NCBI RefSeq assembly: GCF_010119975.1
Contig: NZ_CP048222.1
Span: forward strand, 1,943,501 to 2,007,500
Direction: 5' to 3'
Source of the DNA: Rhodocytophaga rosea
GTDB taxonomy: Bacteria; Bacteroidota; Bacteroidia; Cytophagales; 172606-1
Length of the DNA stretch: 64,000 bases
A program made the translations under genes and the position numbers. Each line of letters opens with the position of its first letter. Positions within the stretch are counted from its first letter, which is position 1. Below, piece by piece: positions 53,574-63,686 of the stretch. The notes below the pieces were generated by a model. That model worked only from the letters and a program-made list of their open reading frames with translations, made no database searches and was not told the DNA's origin.

Positions 53574-54171
53574 AGGTTATGGCTCATAGGTTTTAGATTT
53601 AATTCTGATTGATGATAGGTTTCCATAGGTAGGCTTATCCCGTAGGAATAGGAGTAACAGGCAATAACTGATTATTTCTTGGCACTTAAATGTTATGCTA
53701 AGCTTAATTGAGTTGTATAGGTATAATTTTTAAAAGAGAAGAAATAAAAAGGAGGTGAATGTTGCAAGATGAATAGTCAGCGTATATGAACCTATGTCGA
53801 CTAACAACTTAATTCTGCATATTATTATGTGCAAAACAGTTCTTACATGTACCCTTTCAATAAACCACATAGTTGATATGTAATGCTTATATCAGGCTAT
53901 TAGGTGGTAAGAGCTGTATCTAATGCAGATAGCATTGCAAGGAGCGTACTAGTGGTTTGAAATAGCTCAAATGCATACCTTCGTCGTAGCTCCTTATATA
54001 AATAAAGCAGATATTTTTTCTTTACATTCTAGCAAAGAAAGCCAAACCAAGAATATAAGTACCTTTCAAGAAATCAGCTATTTTATCCAACTCCCGCTTA
54101 AGGAGGGAAATAAAGTATGAAAGCCGAAATTTTGTTAAGCCGCTATTGCGAAAATTAATAGATTTTTCTGT
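53574..54171. other. 598-base intergenic region
   Basis: A+T-rich spacer between the sulfatase start and the surface-protein stop. A small hairpin CTCCC/GGAGG at about 54091-54107 precedes a 13-codon frame at 54118; nothing else noted. No gene is supported. Confidence 0.4.
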
Positions 54172-56610
54172 CTATCTGGCTAGTACTAATTTTTTTGAGT
54201 CTACACTTTTTCCATCCACAAAGAGCTTGTAAACATAGGTTCCTGCCGGAAACATACTTGCCGTCAATACTACTTCTCCTGCTGTTTTCCCGGTTATATC
54301 TACACTGTGCAGCTCTTGTCCGGTTGCAGAATATACTTTAATAGAAGCGCTCATCGCTGAAGCTGGCATGGTATATTTAATCACGGTAGTCTGATTATAG
54401 GGATTGGGTGCATTTTGCCACAACCTGGCTTCACTATTATTTGACTCTGGAGATCGTTTTAATAATAATTCTTTAATAGCAGCTAATTCTTCTTTGATAG
54501 CAGAAACTTCCTCTTGTAAGGTGAGGTTTTCCTGTTTCAATTCCTCATTTACCACTTTGAGCTCCTTCACAGAATTGACCAGAATATAGGTAAGGGCATT
54601 GGCATCATAATCTAAATATTCTTCTTGCTTGCCTGTGCTATCCTGATAGATGAATTTACCAATCATATAAGGCGCAATTGGCTGAATTTCTTGTGCAATT
54701 ATGCCTACATACTCCGTCTCTTGGGACATGCCTGCTTTGCCGTTATAGCGATATTTGACAGGCTTTATCTGCTCAAGAACTTCTAATCCATCTTTGAAAG
54801 GGGTAATATTCTGCTTTAACCGTTTATCGGAGGCTACTATCCATACATTACTGCCTGGTTTAGCTGCCATTCCATTCACATGCAAGCGGTACGCAGGGGC
54901 GGATGTGCCAATGCCTATATTGGCATGAGCCGTAGCTCCATTTACACCGCTGATAGAACCAAGAATTAATGAATTAGAACGGCTTACATATGCTTTGTAG
55001 CCAATAGCGCCTGCGTTGGTTAAGGTGCCAGTTGACATATTGGCAAAATATCCTACGGCTGTATTTCCTATCCCTGTTGTATTAGCTCCGCCAGCCGCAT
55101 ACCCGAAAAAACTATTATTATTTCCTGTAGAATTCCCATAACCTGCACTATAGCCAACGATGCTATTATAGGCTCCCGTAGTATTTTTATACCCTGCAAA
55201 GCCGCCAATAATATTGTTAAAATTTCCGGTTGTATTAGCATTTCCCGCCTGGTCACCAAAGAAGTTATTGCCAGTTCCGGTGGTGTTGTTGGCGCCTGCA
55301 TTATAGCCTACAAACGAGTTTCCACTACCGCTTGTATTATCTTCACCGGTGGCATACCCAAAGAAACTGTTGTTGGTAGCTGACGTGCTTGCATAGCCCG
55401 AGCGATAGCCAAACAGAGAATTGCCATTTCCGGTGGTTAAGAAATATCCGGCTGCATACCCAAAGAAACTATTGAAATTTCCGGTCGTGTTTCTACCCCC
55501 GGCTTCACTGCCAAAGAAACTGTTATTTCCACCGGATGTATTTGCTCTTCCTGCCTGATAGCCTGAAAAGGTATTATTTCCACCAATATTATTGCTTAAG
55601 CCAGACAGATAACCTACAAAACTGTTATTATATCCGGTTGTATTTGACTGCCCGGCAGCATAACCCACAAAACTATTATAGCTGCCAGTGGTATTATACA
55701 GGCCGGCAAACGTTCCCAGAAAACTATTCCACCGGCCGGTAGTATTACTGTAGCCAGACTTACTGCCAAAGAAAGCATTGGAAATGCCTGTGGTATTGTT
55801 AATGCCAGACTGGTTTCCCACAAAACTATTGTCATACCCAGTGCTATTTTTTAAACCTGCCTGATAGCCTGAAAAAGTATTATAATTGCCTGAGGTATTT
55901 CCTGTTCCGGCGTAATAACCCATAAAACTATTGTAACTGCCAGTTGTATTATAATAGCCTGCATAGCTCCCCACAAAACTGTTGAAGCTGCCAGTTGTAT
56001 TCAATCGTCCGGCCTGATGCCCTATAAAACTATTGTGCTGGCCGGTGGTATTGGCAGCACCTGCATAAAAGCCAATAAAACTATTAGCGCCTCCGGTCGT
56101 GTTGGCATTTCCGCTGGCATACCCGAAAAAACTATTATTAGCGCCTGTACCATTGGCATATCCTGAACCATATCCAAAAAAACTATTGCCGGTACCGGTT
56201 GTATTGGCATATCCACTGGCATACCCAAAAAAGCTGTTGCCGCTGGCAGTGGTATTATTAATGCCTGAATAACTGCCTACAAAACTGTTATAGGTGCCAA
56301 CCGTATTGTTTTGTCCGGCTGTATATCCCAGAAACACATTGAATGCGCCGTTACTATTATAGTAACCAGCCAGTGCCCCGTTAAATGTATTGTAATTACC
56401 GGTTGTGTTCCGTTGCCCGGCAGAGGAGCCGTAAAAGCTATTGTAACTACCGGCTTTATTGTACCAGCCTGCGTAAGAGCCTACCAAGGTGTTATTACTA
56501 CCTGTATTACTGCTGCCAGCCCCACTACCAGCAAAATAATTATTCTGTGCCCATGCAACCTGTGTTAGTAACAGGGCTGCCAGCGTTAAAAAGTGTCTAT
56601 ATGGTTTCAT
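54172..56610 (-). CDS. repeat-rich surface protein with S74 autochaperone and T9SS sorting domain
   Basis: 812 residues. Signal peptide (LTLAALLLTQVAWA), then about 30 units of 17 residues (pattern NSFFGYxAGxxNTTGxx) to about residue 528. They form a left-handed, N- and G-rich shaft like that of trimeric fibres. Then SDKRLKQNI near 590 starts an intramolecular chaperone (peptidase S74), with the Ser-Asp-x-Arg-x-Lys dyad retained. A coiled coil follows (about 685-715), and the last 80 residues are a type A T9SS sorting domain (NAPNPYNQTTVIKYTMP, GTYVYKLFVDGKSV). It is expected to be secreted by type IX and attached or released. Confidence 0.9.
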   Translation of the reverse strand: MKPYRHFLTLAALLLTQVAWAQNNYFAGSGAGSSNTGSNNTLVGSYAGWYNKAGSYNSFYGSSAGQRNTTGNYNTFNGALAGYYNSNGAFNVFLGYTAGQNNTVGTYNSFVGSYSGINNTTASGNSFFGYASGYANTTGTGNSFFGYGSGYANGTGANNSFFGYASGNANTTGGANSFIGFYAGAANTTGQHNSFIGHQAGRLNTTGSFNSFVGSYAGYYNTTGSYNSFMGYYAGTGNTSGNYNTFSGYQAGLKNSTGYDNSFVGNQSGINNTTGISNAFFGSKSGYSNTTGRWNSFLGTFAGLYNTTGSYNSFVGYAAGQSNTTGYNNSFVGYLSGLSNNIGGNNTFSGYQAGRANTSGGNNSFFGSEAGGRNTTGNFNSFFGYAAGYFLTTGNGNSLFGYRSGYASTSATNNSFFGYATGEDNTSGSGNSFVGYNAGANNTTGTGNNFFGDQAGNANTTGNFNNIIGGFAGYKNTTGAYNSIVGYSAGYGNSTGNNNSFFGYAAGGANTTGIGNTAVGYFANMSTGTLTNAGAIGYKAYVSRSNSLILGSISGVNGATAHANIGIGTSAPAYRLHVNGMAAKPGSNVWIVASDKRLKQNITPFKDGLEVLEQIKPVKYRYNGKAGMSQETEYVGIIAQEIQPIAPYMIGKFIYQDSTGKQEEYLDYDANALTYILVNSVKELKVVNEELKQENLTLQEEVSAIKEELAAIKELLLKRSPESNNSEARLWQNAPNPYNQTTVIKYTMPASAMSASIKVYSATGQELHSVDITGKTAGEVVLTASMFPAGTYVYKLFVDGKSVDSKKLVLAR
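55035..56550 (-). repeat. 51-bp tandem repeats coding the 17-residue units
   Basis: About 30 in-frame 51-bp units within the surface protein gene. Units differ mainly at the third and fourth positions (Y, F, S, V), giving a mosaic suited to recombination and antigenic change. Confidence 0.88.
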
Positions 56611-57007
56611 AGGGAGTTATTTATAAGGGTATATCTGAATGAATAATTATTCAGGAGAGTGTATAATGTGCTGCGGAAACAGTGTGCAGCTTTTGACAGG
56701 TAAATGTGCTGTTTTATATATAATGGTTCAATAACCCCTTATACACAATTTGCTAGGCTAAAAGTGCACGTAACTGTACTGGAAGCAGTTTTTTCTATTT
56801 ATAAAAAATGTATGTGCCCTTTTATACAACCACCTGTAGAGATCCTGACTGTATATGGTCAATTATCTGGTGGTAAAAGGTAAGAGGGCATATACCGGAT
56901 AAATAGATCAGCAGTAATTCCTTATGTTGTAGACCTGACCAAAAATCGCTCTTTTACCTAATTATATCCGGTAAAAAAACTCTGCCTTGATAGTGAGAAA
57001 AGGAAAT
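56611..57007. other. 397-base intergenic region upstream of the surface-protein gene
   Basis: Promoter region of the minus-strand surface protein and 3' flank of the response-regulator gene. Contains TCAATAACCC at 56728-56737, also found in front of the regulator gene. No gene seen. Confidence 0.5.
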
Positions 57008-57658
57008 TTAATATTTGATAATTTGTGCCCGTATGGCTTTTGCTACCGCTTCCGGGCCACATTGAACATGGAGTTTCTGGTAAATATTTTTCAGGTGGCG
57101 CCGCACGGTTTCAATCGAGATCGAAAATTCAATCGCAATCATACGGTAAGTAAATCCACGGGCCAGTAATTCTAGTATTTGCTTTTCGCGGGAGGTAATA
57201 TGGTATTCATTCTCTTGTACGCGCAGGGGCTGATGAAATGTTTTTAACACCCGGCGGGCAATACCTGGCGACATGGGACCTCCTCCTGCATATACATCCC
57301 GAACCGCCTGAATTAAATAGAGGGATGAATCTTTTTTTAGTAGATATCCATCAGCCCCATTACTTAAACAGGCAAAAAGTTTGTCATCGTCATCAAAAAC
57401 GGTATGCATCAGTACCCGTATCCCGGCATCAAATTCCTTTACCAGACGCACACCTTCTATGCCATTATAATCCTGCATATCAATATCCATAATGATTACA
57501 TCAGGACGGGTATGACGAATTTCCCTGGCAATATTACGGCAATCAGGATACGTTCCCACTATATGCAAGCCCTGCGTATTATCAACCAGTAGTTCCAGTA
57601 ACTCACGCAGTTTGTTATTATCTTCATAAATAGACACATTAATGGGGGGCATGTCCAT
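57008..57658 (-). CDS. NarL/FixJ-type response regulator
   Basis: 216 residues from the ATG at 57658; a TTG nine codons upstream is less likely. Receiver domain: ED at the start (IYEDNNKLRELLELL), phosphoacceptor in VIIMDIDMQDYNG, and VLMHTVFDDDDKLF with K in LLKKDSS. LuxR helix-turn-helix: ITSREKQILELLARGFTYRMIAIEF then IETVRRHLKNIYQKLHV. The partner kinase gene precedes it by 67 bases on the same strand, so it receives phosphate from that sensor. Possible target: the surface-protein gene directly downstream. Confidence 0.93.
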   Translation of the reverse strand: MDMPPINVSIYEDNNKLRELLELLVDNTQGLHIVGTYPDCRNIAREIRHTRPDVIIMDIDMQDYNGIEGVRLVKEFDAGIRVLMHTVFDDDDKLFACLSNGADGYLLKKDSSLYLIQAVRDVYAGGGPMSPGIARRVLKTFHQPLRVQENEYHITSREKQILELLARGFTYRMIAIEFSISIETVRRHLKNIYQKLHVQCGPEAVAKAIRAQIIKY

Positions 57659-57725
57659 ATTCTTTTCTTTAGGATGATCTAACAATGAACTAAATTAATA
57701 TATTCTTGTCAATAACCCTTTAGGG

Positions 57726-60700
57726 TTAGGCAGATATTGGAAACGAAAGTTGCAGCATGGTTCCCTCCCCCGGCGCAGATTGAATAAGCAGTGTGCCTTT
57801 TAAATTTTCGGCCCGTTTTCGCATATTCCGAAGCCCGTTCCGCTCCGTATACAAATGCGGTTCAAAACCAATCCCATTATCGCGAATCACCAGCTGAAGG
57901 CAATGCCGTTGGAGGCTGATCTCCACCCATGCCTGCGAACATTGGGCGTACTTAGCCAAATTATTGAGGGCTTCCTTAAAGATCAGGTAAAAATCCCTGC
58001 GCTGTTCCATAGAAAGTTTTACCTGTCCATAATAATCAGGGGCATTCATTTTATAGGCAATTCCTTTGGCTTCCAGCAATTCGGAGGCATACCGGGTCAT
58101 TCTGGCAGTCAGGTGGGATAAGTCATCATTTTTTGGATTAATGCTCCAGACAATATCGTCGAGTGAACTGCTGATCTGATTGGTTTCTTCTACCATCCGT
58201 TCCAGAAAAAGGGCTGAGGGGTGTTTTTCCTGGAGATTCTTCTTTGCCATCATCCCCATAATACTGATACCACTCAGAGAAGCGCCAATTTCATCATGCA
58301 GATCAGCTGAAATGCGGTTTCGTATCTGTTGCAATCGTAAGAGTTGATTGATGCGGTACCGGTAAAGTGCATACAAGATAGCGGCTATGGCAGCTACAAT
58401 GAGCAGCCGGAACCACCATGTTTCGTAAAATGCTGGTAACACAACAATTTGAATCCGCAATGGATTCTGGTTCCAGTTACCAAATGCATCTCCTGCCTTT
58501 AAATACAAAGTATAAGTATCTGGGTCGAGATTGGTATAATAAGCCAGGTGATTAGAACCGATATAATTCCAGTTTTTGTCGAATCCCTCCAGGTAATACG
58601 CATATTGATTGTTCTGTAATTTACTATAGTTTAAGGCACTAAAATCAACACTAAATGCATTGTCAGAGCGCTTCAAACGGACAGGCCGGGAGAAATCAAA
58701 GTATTGTTCTTTTTCATGAATCTTAAAGGAGCTTACCGCAACAGGAGGAGGCACAGGCTGCCCTGATAATTTATCTATCTTTAACAAATTAATTCCATTT
58801 TTTTGCCCGATAAACAGTTCATTTCCGGCATGAACAAATAACCGTTGGAGGGTATTATTACTAAGCAAACCATCGTTTACGGTAAAGCGCAAGAGTTTTT
58901 TGCTGACTGGGTTGTAATAGTGTAAGCCTTCATAATTTCCAATCCAGATATTGCCCCATTTATCCTCTGCCAGTCCGCGGTTTTCCCGGTCAGAGAGGCC
59001 TTCTTTAGATGTGAGCACCGTCCGGATAACACCATTTTTGTCTGTTTGTGTAATACTGCCCCAGCGGGCCGCCCAGATATTGCCATTGTGGTCTTCCAGC
59101 AGTGTATTCACAGCCGGGTCCTGATTACGCAAAGCTGGATGCGGCGTATCAGCGTATACAAATTTTCTTTCTTCTTCATCTACATAATATACCCCCTTAT
59201 AGGTACCCAGCCAGACCCGGCCCTGTTTATCTATCCGCATATCATTGATCAGGTTATTTCCTTTGATCAGGTCCAGTTGAGTCTGGCTATCCCAGGGAGA
59301 AACTTCTTTACAGGAAGCTGAATCCAGTACATGAATGCCTTCGTCTGAATTACCGATCCAGAGCCGTTTTTGCCGATCAAAAAATCCATACATAAAAAAA
59401 GGTACCGAATAATACTGGTTGGCGAGCCGGCTAAGCGGTGGATTCAGAAACTGCTTATTTTCAGGATTAAATACTATAATACCCGGCCGTTTATATCTCC
59501 ACTGGTTAACACCTATCCATATCTTTCCATCCTCTCTTTGTATCATCCAGCGTGTTTCCGGAGATGATTTTTCTGGTGGAAACTTAAATAGCATAAAATG
59601 ATTTGTCCGGCGGTTCCATTGCAACATACCTGTATGGGATAATCCCAGCCAGAATGTTTCGCCTGACGGATCCGTTTTATCCGGCAAAAATGTATTAACC
59701 ACAACCGGAAAATGTACAATGCCATCCGGAATAGCTATGGTTTGGATTAAATTACTTTTGGGGTTATACTTTAATATTCCATCCGAGGTACACACCCATA
59801 CAATCCCTTCCGTTTTGTCTCTGAATATATCGTGTACTTCATAGGCATCAGGAAGCAGGTGAGAAAAGCGGTAAAACTTTTTCTGCTCAGGCCGGAACAC
59901 ACCTAATCCCTCATGATCGCCCCACCACACAACAGGTTTTCCATTTTCGTCATAGCCTGCCTCCACACTGTTAATGAAACTGGATGGGCTCTCATTAGAA
60001 TAATTCACATAATTCCCCGTTTGTGGATCGTATTGGATTAATCCGTAATTATGTGTACCTATCCAGAGTATGCCCTGCTGATCCATGCAAGCTTGTGTGA
60101 ATACAATGGGTAGCCTCCGTTTTGGGTCCTGTGCATCAGCACCTAATACACAGACCAGTGTATCCGCCTGGCGGTCGTAGCGGAATAAGCCATTATCACG
60201 TCCAATGACCCAGAGATTATGCTGGCGATCTTCGATAAAAGAACCTTTTACCCATACATAGGTAGTCTGCCGGAAAGGATAATGTTTAAATTTTCCTGTT
60301 TTTAGATCCATGCAGCTGACGCCATACCAATTGCTGTACCAGCCTTTTCCATAAGAATCGATGAAGAAGTACCCGGTTTGCTTATTAGAGGCTTGCCTGT
60401 CGGAACTCGGAATGGCAGTCATGTTGAGTGAATCAGCCCCGATCTTGCAAATACCGCTCCGGTCACTGGCCAGCCATATATTATTATCCTTATCGGCAGC
60501 TAATCCTGTTACCAGGTTAGTTTCAAAATCCAGGAAGTTTCTGAAACTGGCTCCATCATATCTGGTGGGACAAAGCCTGGTTCCAAACCATATAAATCCT
60601 TTTTGATCTCTAGCAGCAGAAAACACGGTATTGCTAGGCAAACCATCTTTGGTAGTAATTACTTCGAAAGAAACAGATGGCAGCTGCGCCTTACAGCTAA

Positions 60701-60758
60701 CAGAGAACAGGTGAAGTAGAAAAAACACTAACCCCACACAGATATTTCTACTGATCAT
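57726..60758 (-). CDS. two-component sensor kinase with regulator-propeller and Y_Y_Y domains
   Basis: 1010 residues. Signal or anchor at the N-terminus, then about 14 regulator-propeller repeats (GLPSNTVFSAARDQKGFIWFGT is the first; NGLFRYD, GNIWIGNYEGL are others) forming two periplasmic propellers. A Y_Y_Y domain follows (about 680-750, YAYYLEGFDKNWNYIGSNHLAYYTNLDPD is its core), then one membrane span (LLIVAAIAAILYALYRY) and a HisKA_3/HATPase pair with SADLHDEIGASLSGIS and DNGIGF. It senses a periplasmic, probably saccharide, ligand. There is no C-terminal receiver or AraC domain, so it works with the separate NarL-type regulator. Confidence 0.94.
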   Translation of the reverse strand: MISRNICVGLVFFLLHLFSVSCKAQLPSVSFEVITTKDGLPSNTVFSAARDQKGFIWFGTRLCPTRYDGASFRNFLDFETNLVTGLAADKDNNIWLASDRSGICKIGADSLNMTAIPSSDRQASNKQTGYFFIDSYGKGWYSNWYGVSCMDLKTGKFKHYPFRQTTYVWVKGSFIEDRQHNLWVIGRDNGLFRYDRQADTLVCVLGADAQDPKRRLPIVFTQACMDQQGILWIGTHNYGLIQYDPQTGNYVNYSNESPSSFINSVEAGYDENGKPVVWWGDHEGLGVFRPEQKKFYRFSHLLPDAYEVHDIFRDKTEGIVWVCTSDGILKYNPKSNLIQTIAIPDGIVHFPVVVNTFLPDKTDPSGETFWLGLSHTGMLQWNRRTNHFMLFKFPPEKSSPETRWMIQREDGKIWIGVNQWRYKRPGIIVFNPENKQFLNPPLSRLANQYYSVPFFMYGFFDRQKRLWIGNSDEGIHVLDSASCKEVSPWDSQTQLDLIKGNNLINDMRIDKQGRVWLGTYKGVYYVDEEERKFVYADTPHPALRNQDPAVNTLLEDHNGNIWAARWGSITQTDKNGVIRTVLTSKEGLSDRENRGLAEDKWGNIWIGNYEGLHYYNPVSKKLLRFTVNDGLLSNNTLQRLFVHAGNELFIGQKNGINLLKIDKLSGQPVPPPVAVSSFKIHEKEQYFDFSRPVRLKRSDNAFSVDFSALNYSKLQNNQYAYYLEGFDKNWNYIGSNHLAYYTNLDPDTYTLYLKAGDAFGNWNQNPLRIQIVVLPAFYETWWFRLLIVAAIAAILYALYRYRINQLLRLQQIRNRISADLHDEIGASLSGISIMGMMAKKNLQEKHPSALFLERMVEETNQISSSLDDIVWSINPKNDDLSHLTARMTRYASELLEAKGIAYKMNAPDYYGQVKLSMEQRRDFYLIFKEALNNLAKYAQCSQAWVEISLQRHCLQLVIRDNGIGFEPHLYTERNGLRNMRKRAENLKGTLLIQSAPGEGTMLQLSFPISA

Positions 60759-61012
60759 ATTGCCGGAGTTAAATTTTTAAAGTATCCCAATGGAAAAACA
60801 GCTAAGAAAATAGCAAAAAGTTTTCACATAGTAATTGTATAAGTTCATTTTTTAATTGAAATGTATACAATTACTTGTTGAAAGGATTATTTTATAAAGT
60901 CAACAGATCGTTTTCATTTCCGGATTCTATACTATTATTGGAGCTTATTATCTTATAAAGTAATATTTAGTACTAGGAGCCAGATAGTCAAAGCAGAATA
61001 GGGAATAGAGAT

Positions 61013-61222
61013 TTAATGATCATGAAAAGCTTCTTTCAGCTCAATATCCTGAACCTGATTAGATAGGCTGTTGTAAATTACTTCTGCATAATATTTATCC
61101 AGCCAATACATGTTTACGGTAGTCTCTCCTTCAAACTTGCTATCAACAAACTTTCCATATTCACATACATATTGAGCTTGTTGCTGAAGAGGAAGTTGTC
61201 GTAATTGGAGAGGAGAAAGCAT
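61013..61222 (-). CDS. small conserved Bacteroidota protein
   Basis: 69 residues from the ATG at 61222 (the frame runs further upstream, but only this part is conserved-looking). It begins MLSPLQLRQLPLQQQAQYVC and continues EYGKFVDSKFEGETTVNMYWLDKYYAEVIYNSLSN. The layout (L--LPL-EQ----- -YG-FL--R-E----V-LY-L--FF-EV-Y) matches a short protein I know from many Bacteroidota genomes, without known function. No signal peptide. Confidence 0.7.
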   Translation of the reverse strand: MLSPLQLRQLPLQQQAQYVCEYGKFVDSKFEGETTVNMYWLDKYYAEVIYNSLSNQVQDIELKEAFHDH

Positions 61223-61375
61223 AAAAAGATAGGAGTTAAAAGTACATTTAGTAATCAGATCACACCATATTCTAAAACTTAATTGCATTACAGAAGTAAT
61301 TACAACTTTATTCTTTGCATTAAGGGTTCAAAGAAGTATCTCCAGTATGGCAGGTATTCATAACCGGCAAACAAT

Positions 61376-62920
61376 TTAGCTTTTACCCCGCCAGGTCAGG
61401 CTGTATAAATCCGTCCGTCTGTCTTTCAGGTTCTTCACACTTCCATTTATATGCAATTCTTTCAACAGATCCAGGTTCACGTCTGAAATTAGCATCATTT
61501 CAGCATTAGGGGTAGCTTCCGAAACAATCGCATTGGTAGGAAAAGGAAAATCAGAAGGAGAAAAAACGGCTGACTGTGCATATTGAATATCCATGTTATT
61601 TACTCTCGGAAGATTACCTACACTGCCTGCGATGGCCACATAACACTCATTTTCAACGGCTCTCGCATGCGCGCACAAGCGTACCCGGTTATATCCGTTC
61701 TGTGTATCTGTCAGAAACGGAACAAAAAGCAAATCCATTCCCTGAGCGGCAAGCAAGCGGGGAAGCTCAGGAAATTCTACATCATAACAGATCAGAATAC
61801 CGATTTTGCCACAGTCGGTTTCAAATATTTTCAGCGTATCTCCCCCCACCACACCCCAGTGATAAGATTCATTCGGCGTGATATGTAATTTATACTGACT
61901 ATCCCAGGTTCCATTGCGGCGGCATAAAAAGGCTACATTGTATAATTTCCCATCCTCATACAAAGGCATACTTCCGGTAATTATATTCACATTATAATTG
62001 ACCGCAAACTCGCAGAACTTATTTCGTAACTGCTCAGTATAGCCTGCCAGCATCCGGATGGCGGCCGATTCGGTATACTGATTAAATGCAGCCATCAATG
62101 GAGCATTAAATAACTCAGGGAACAAGATAAAATCCGATTTGTATCCACTTACGGCATCTACAAAGAACTCTATCTGCTCGATCATGGCCTCTATTCCCTC
62201 CACCGTACGCATCTGCCACTGGGCAATACCAATTCTGACCACTGATTTTTTGTCACCAACCTGCTTTTTATTTTCTTCATAATAAATATTATTCCATTCC
62301 AGCAAGGTGGCAAAAGCTTTAGAGTCAGAATCGTAAGGCAGGTAATTAGTCAGGATCTTCTTTACATGGAAGTCATTGGCAATCTGAAAGCTGAGAATAG
62401 GATCGTATATTTCCCGCAGTTTTACCTTTTCTATATACTCTTTGGGAGTCAGTTTATCGGCATAGGTTATAAAGCCAGGTATGCGGCCACCGGCAATAAT
62501 AGATCGTAAATTCAGATTCTCGCATAATTCTTTTCTGGCATTATACAGCCTTCTACCTAAGCGCATACCCCGGAAACTGGGATGAATAAATACATCAATG
62601 CCATATAATACATCTCCATCAGCATTATGGGTAGTAAATTCATAATTTCCGGTAATCTGTACGTAGGTGTGGGTGTCTCTAAATCTGGAATAGTCAACAA
62701 TCAATGACAAGGCACAAGCGATTACTTTTCCATTCAGTTCAATGCATAATTGTCCTTCCGGAAAAATTTCGAGCAGTTTGGCAATATGTTTTGGCTGCCA
62801 TACACCACCCATTCCGGAATAGGCCAGCTCGGCGGCCTCTTTTATATCTGGATAATCTGAAATTTCAAGATTTCTTAATTTGATGGTATACTCAGGGGTA
62901 ATAATTTTGGTGGTTTCCAT
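61376..62920 (-). CDS. GNAT acetyltransferase / carbon-nitrogen hydrolase fusion
   Basis: About 514 residues from the ATG at 62920. The N-terminal 200 residues form a GNAT domain with VFIHPSFRGMRLGRRLYNARKELCE as the acetyl-CoA loop (R-G-x-x-L-G-R). Residues 225-500 form a nitrilase-type hydrolase with the Glu-Lys-Cys triad in DFILFPELFNAP, SQYKLHITPNE and ILICYDVEFPEL. The fusion is known in several bacteria; the nitrilase part probably hydrolyses an amide in a cytoplasmic detoxification or repair role. The acetyl donor use is only predicted. Confidence 0.9.
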   Translation of the reverse strand: METTKIITPEYTIKLRNLEISDYPDIKEAAELAYSGMGGVWQPKHIAKLLEIFPEGQLCIELNGKVIACALSLIVDYSRFRDTHTYVQITGNYEFTTHNADGDVLYGIDVFIHPSFRGMRLGRRLYNARKELCENLNLRSIIAGGRIPGFITYADKLTPKEYIEKVKLREIYDPILSFQIANDFHVKKILTNYLPYDSDSKAFATLLEWNNIYYEENKKQVGDKKSVVRIGIAQWQMRTVEGIEAMIEQIEFFVDAVSGYKSDFILFPELFNAPLMAAFNQYTESAAIRMLAGYTEQLRNKFCEFAVNYNVNIITGSMPLYEDGKLYNVAFLCRRNGTWDSQYKLHITPNESYHWGVVGGDTLKIFETDCGKIGILICYDVEFPELPRLLAAQGMDLLFVPFLTDTQNGYNRVRLCAHARAVENECYVAIAGSVGNLPRVNNMDIQYAQSAVFSPSDFPFPTNAIVSEATPNAEMMLISDVNLDLLKELHINGSVKNLKDRRTDLYSLTWRGKS

Positions 62921-63230
62921 AAAGAATAAAAAGCTGGTTGATGTGCCAGCAAGGTAACGGTAATGCAGGGGGCATACGTTCAAATAAGCTTACATAAAGA
63001 AAGGAGGGCAGAGAATAACGTCCACAAAATGCCGGTTCAGATCTGTCCCTCTTTGAAATAAAACGATTCAAAAGATTAATCACCTATGTTGATAATCCTT
63101 CAACACAATCTTCTTATTTAGCCAACTTAGAATACTTTTTTTGCAGCACAAAAGACCATAGCCACGTAATAGGCCATTTTACAATTTTTTCAGGTCTACT
63201 AAGTAAAAAAATATGATAAAAATAAAGTAC

Positions 63231-63686
63231 TCACACTATCAGTTTTACCCTGACCGCATTCAGTCCTTTTTTACCCATTTCTGTTTCAAAGCTTACTTTG
63301 TCATTTTCTTTTACCGGATTTATCAGTTCATTTACATGCACAAAAATACTTTCCTGTGTCTGGTGATCTTTAATGAATCCATATCCTTTCGATGTATTAA
63401 AGAAAGTGACGGTGCCTTTCCTGATTACATCTGCTGCCGGCGCAGCGGTTTGTCTGGCCACACCAATCTGGATATTTTCTGTCTGAATGAGAGGCTTTTC
63501 TTTAGGATCTACAGGGGTGGAAGAAATATTGCCATTTGCATCTACATAGGCCAGCATTTGCTCCAGATTTTTTCCTTTGTCAGAATTAGTTTTACGTTCT
63601 AGTTTCTTTTGCTCTTTATCCTGTTTCTTTTTTTGCTTTAGCTTTTCTTTTTCTTTCTTATTAAATCCTTCTTGTGATTTACTCAT
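63231..63686 (-). CDS. cold-shock-domain protein with lysine-rich N-terminal extension
   Basis: 151 residues. The first 40 residues are mostly K, E and Q (KKEKEKLKQKKKQDKEQKK), followed by a linker. The C-terminal 65 residues are a cold-shock domain: KGTVTFFNTSKGYGFIKDH with RNP1 (KGYGFI) and FVHVNELIN with RNP2. Binds single-stranded nucleic acids as an RNA chaperone. Such extended CspA-like proteins are common in Bacteroidota. The start is ATG at 63686. Confidence 0.9.
   Translation of the reverse strand: MSKSQEGFNKKEKEKLKQKKKQDKEQKKLERKTNSDKGKNLEQMLAYVDANGNISSTPVDPKEKPLIQTENIQIGVARQTAAPAADVIRKGTVTFFNTSKGYGFIKDHQTQESIFVHVNELINPVKENDKVSFETEMGKKGLNAVRVKLIV

Noticed and set aside
54118-54159. 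13-codon frame after a GGAGG
   Set aside because: Too short to support, and the GGAGG can pair with a nearby CTCCC.
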